A stretch of 16,219 nt of DNA from positions 1 through 16,219 of the forward strand of contig CAMORT010000052.1 of the NCBI GenBank assembly GCA_946624065.1, read 5' to 3'. This stretch comes from F23-D06 sp002392325. Its GTDB lineage: Bacteria > Bacteroidota > Bacteroidia > Bacteroidales > WCHB1-69. The notes under the pieces were generated by a model, which ran no database searches, was not told the DNA's origin, and saw nothing but the letters and a program-made list of their open reading frames with translations. The position numbers and the translations under genes are program-made. Position 1 is the first letter of the stretch, and each line of letters begins with the position of its first letter. This document shows, in pieces, positions 15,841 to 16,219 of the stretch.

Positions 15841-16219
15841 ATGGAAGAAAAAGAAAATGAAGTAGTTGAGATGCCGGAAGACATCAAACTACCCGACAAC
15901 GCGTACCGCGAGCTGAAAGAGGGCGAGGAATACAAACCCATTCTGCTCGGACAGAAGAAATATCCCGAACTCAACGCATGGACCATCACCTGGGGTATCA
16001 TCATGGCCATCATCTTCTCCGCGGCCACGGCTTACTCAGGCCTGCGGTTCGGGCAGGTGTTCGAGGCCGCCATCCCCATTGCCATTATTGCGGTGGGCGT
16101 TTCCACCCTGGCCAAACGCAAGAGCCCGCTCTCCGAAAATGTGCTCATCCAGTCCATCGGCGCCAGTTCCGGCGTTATTGTGGCGGGTGCCATTTTCACG
16201 CTGCCGGCCATCTACATCA
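15841..16219 (+). CDS. OPT-family oligopeptide transporter, N-terminal part only
   Basis: The frame opens at ATG 15841 and stays open to the right edge, giving 126 complete codons. A charged, acidic cytoplasmic tail (1-44, including YRELKEGEEYKPIL) is followed by a first transmembrane helix with ITWGIIMAIIFSAATAYSGL. RFGQVFEAAIPIAIIAVGVS and the SPLSENVLIQSIGASSGVIV segment follow; these are typical of the bacterial OPT (oligopeptide transporter) superfamily. Such inner-membrane carriers import small peptides or metal-chelate compounds by cation symport. The N-terminal pattern is recognisable, but substrate and total length (usually about 600-700 residues) lie beyond the window. It has its own promoter and probably does not depend on the GH16 gene 105 bp upstream. 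Confidence 0.88.
   Translation, partial: MEEKENEVVEMPEDIKLPDNAYRELKEGEEYKPILLGQKKYPELNAWTITWGIIMAIIFSAATAYSGLRFGQVFEAAIPIAIIAVGVSTLAKRKSPLSENVLIQSIGASSGVIVAGAIFTLPAIYI

Overview
The window looks like chromosomal DNA of a member of the Bacteroidota, most likely order Bacteroidales. Three signs support this. A large secreted protein ends in a type IX secretion / gliding-motility C-terminal domain. Genes lack Shine-Dalgarno sequences, and six of them have the Bacteroidota-type -7 element TAnnTTTG (TATTTTTG or TATCTTTG) a short distance upstream. The gene families (methylmalonyl-CoA epimerase, NfeD with a ClpP-like domain, DnaE with a PHP domain carrying the usual Bacteroidota insertion) are typical of that group. 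A genus cannot be named from this sequence alone.

Left block, minus strand (1-1911): rplS (ribosomal protein L19), an isoprenylcysteine-methyltransferase-family membrane enzyme with a GTG start, mce (methylmalonyl-CoA epimerase), and the first 44 codons of a small membrane protein cut by the window edge. An intrinsic terminator separates rplS from the methyltransferase, which has its own promoter-like element. A perfect 20-bp palindrome with a degenerate tandem copy sits just upstream of mce.

Central block, plus strand (2385-7594): dnaE (replicative DNA polymerase III alpha) and, 44 bp later, an NfeD-family membrane protease. A 473-bp AT-rich gap between rplS and dnaE carries both divergent promoters and no supported gene.

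Right minus-strand block (7622-14744): read in transcription order this is an SDR oxidoreductase, a 1504-residue secreted multidomain protein (two CUB-like domains, Ig-like domains, a P-domain-like module, 51-residue repeats, PKD, type IX sorting domain), umuD and umuC. Gaps are 43, 36 and 105 bp. The umuD-umuC gap contains an in-phase 9-bp minisatellite.

Right plus-strand end (14878-16219): a secreted family-16 glycoside hydrolase transcribed divergently from the SDR, then the start of an OPT-family oligopeptide transporter cut by the window edge.

Most of the window is ordinary core and accessory Bacteroidales genome. I do not see a clear new defence or mobile system. The items most worth a second look are the 9-bp repeat array joined to the umuC reading frame, the palindrome in front of mce, and the placement of a surface protein directly upstream of the mutagenic polymerase genes.
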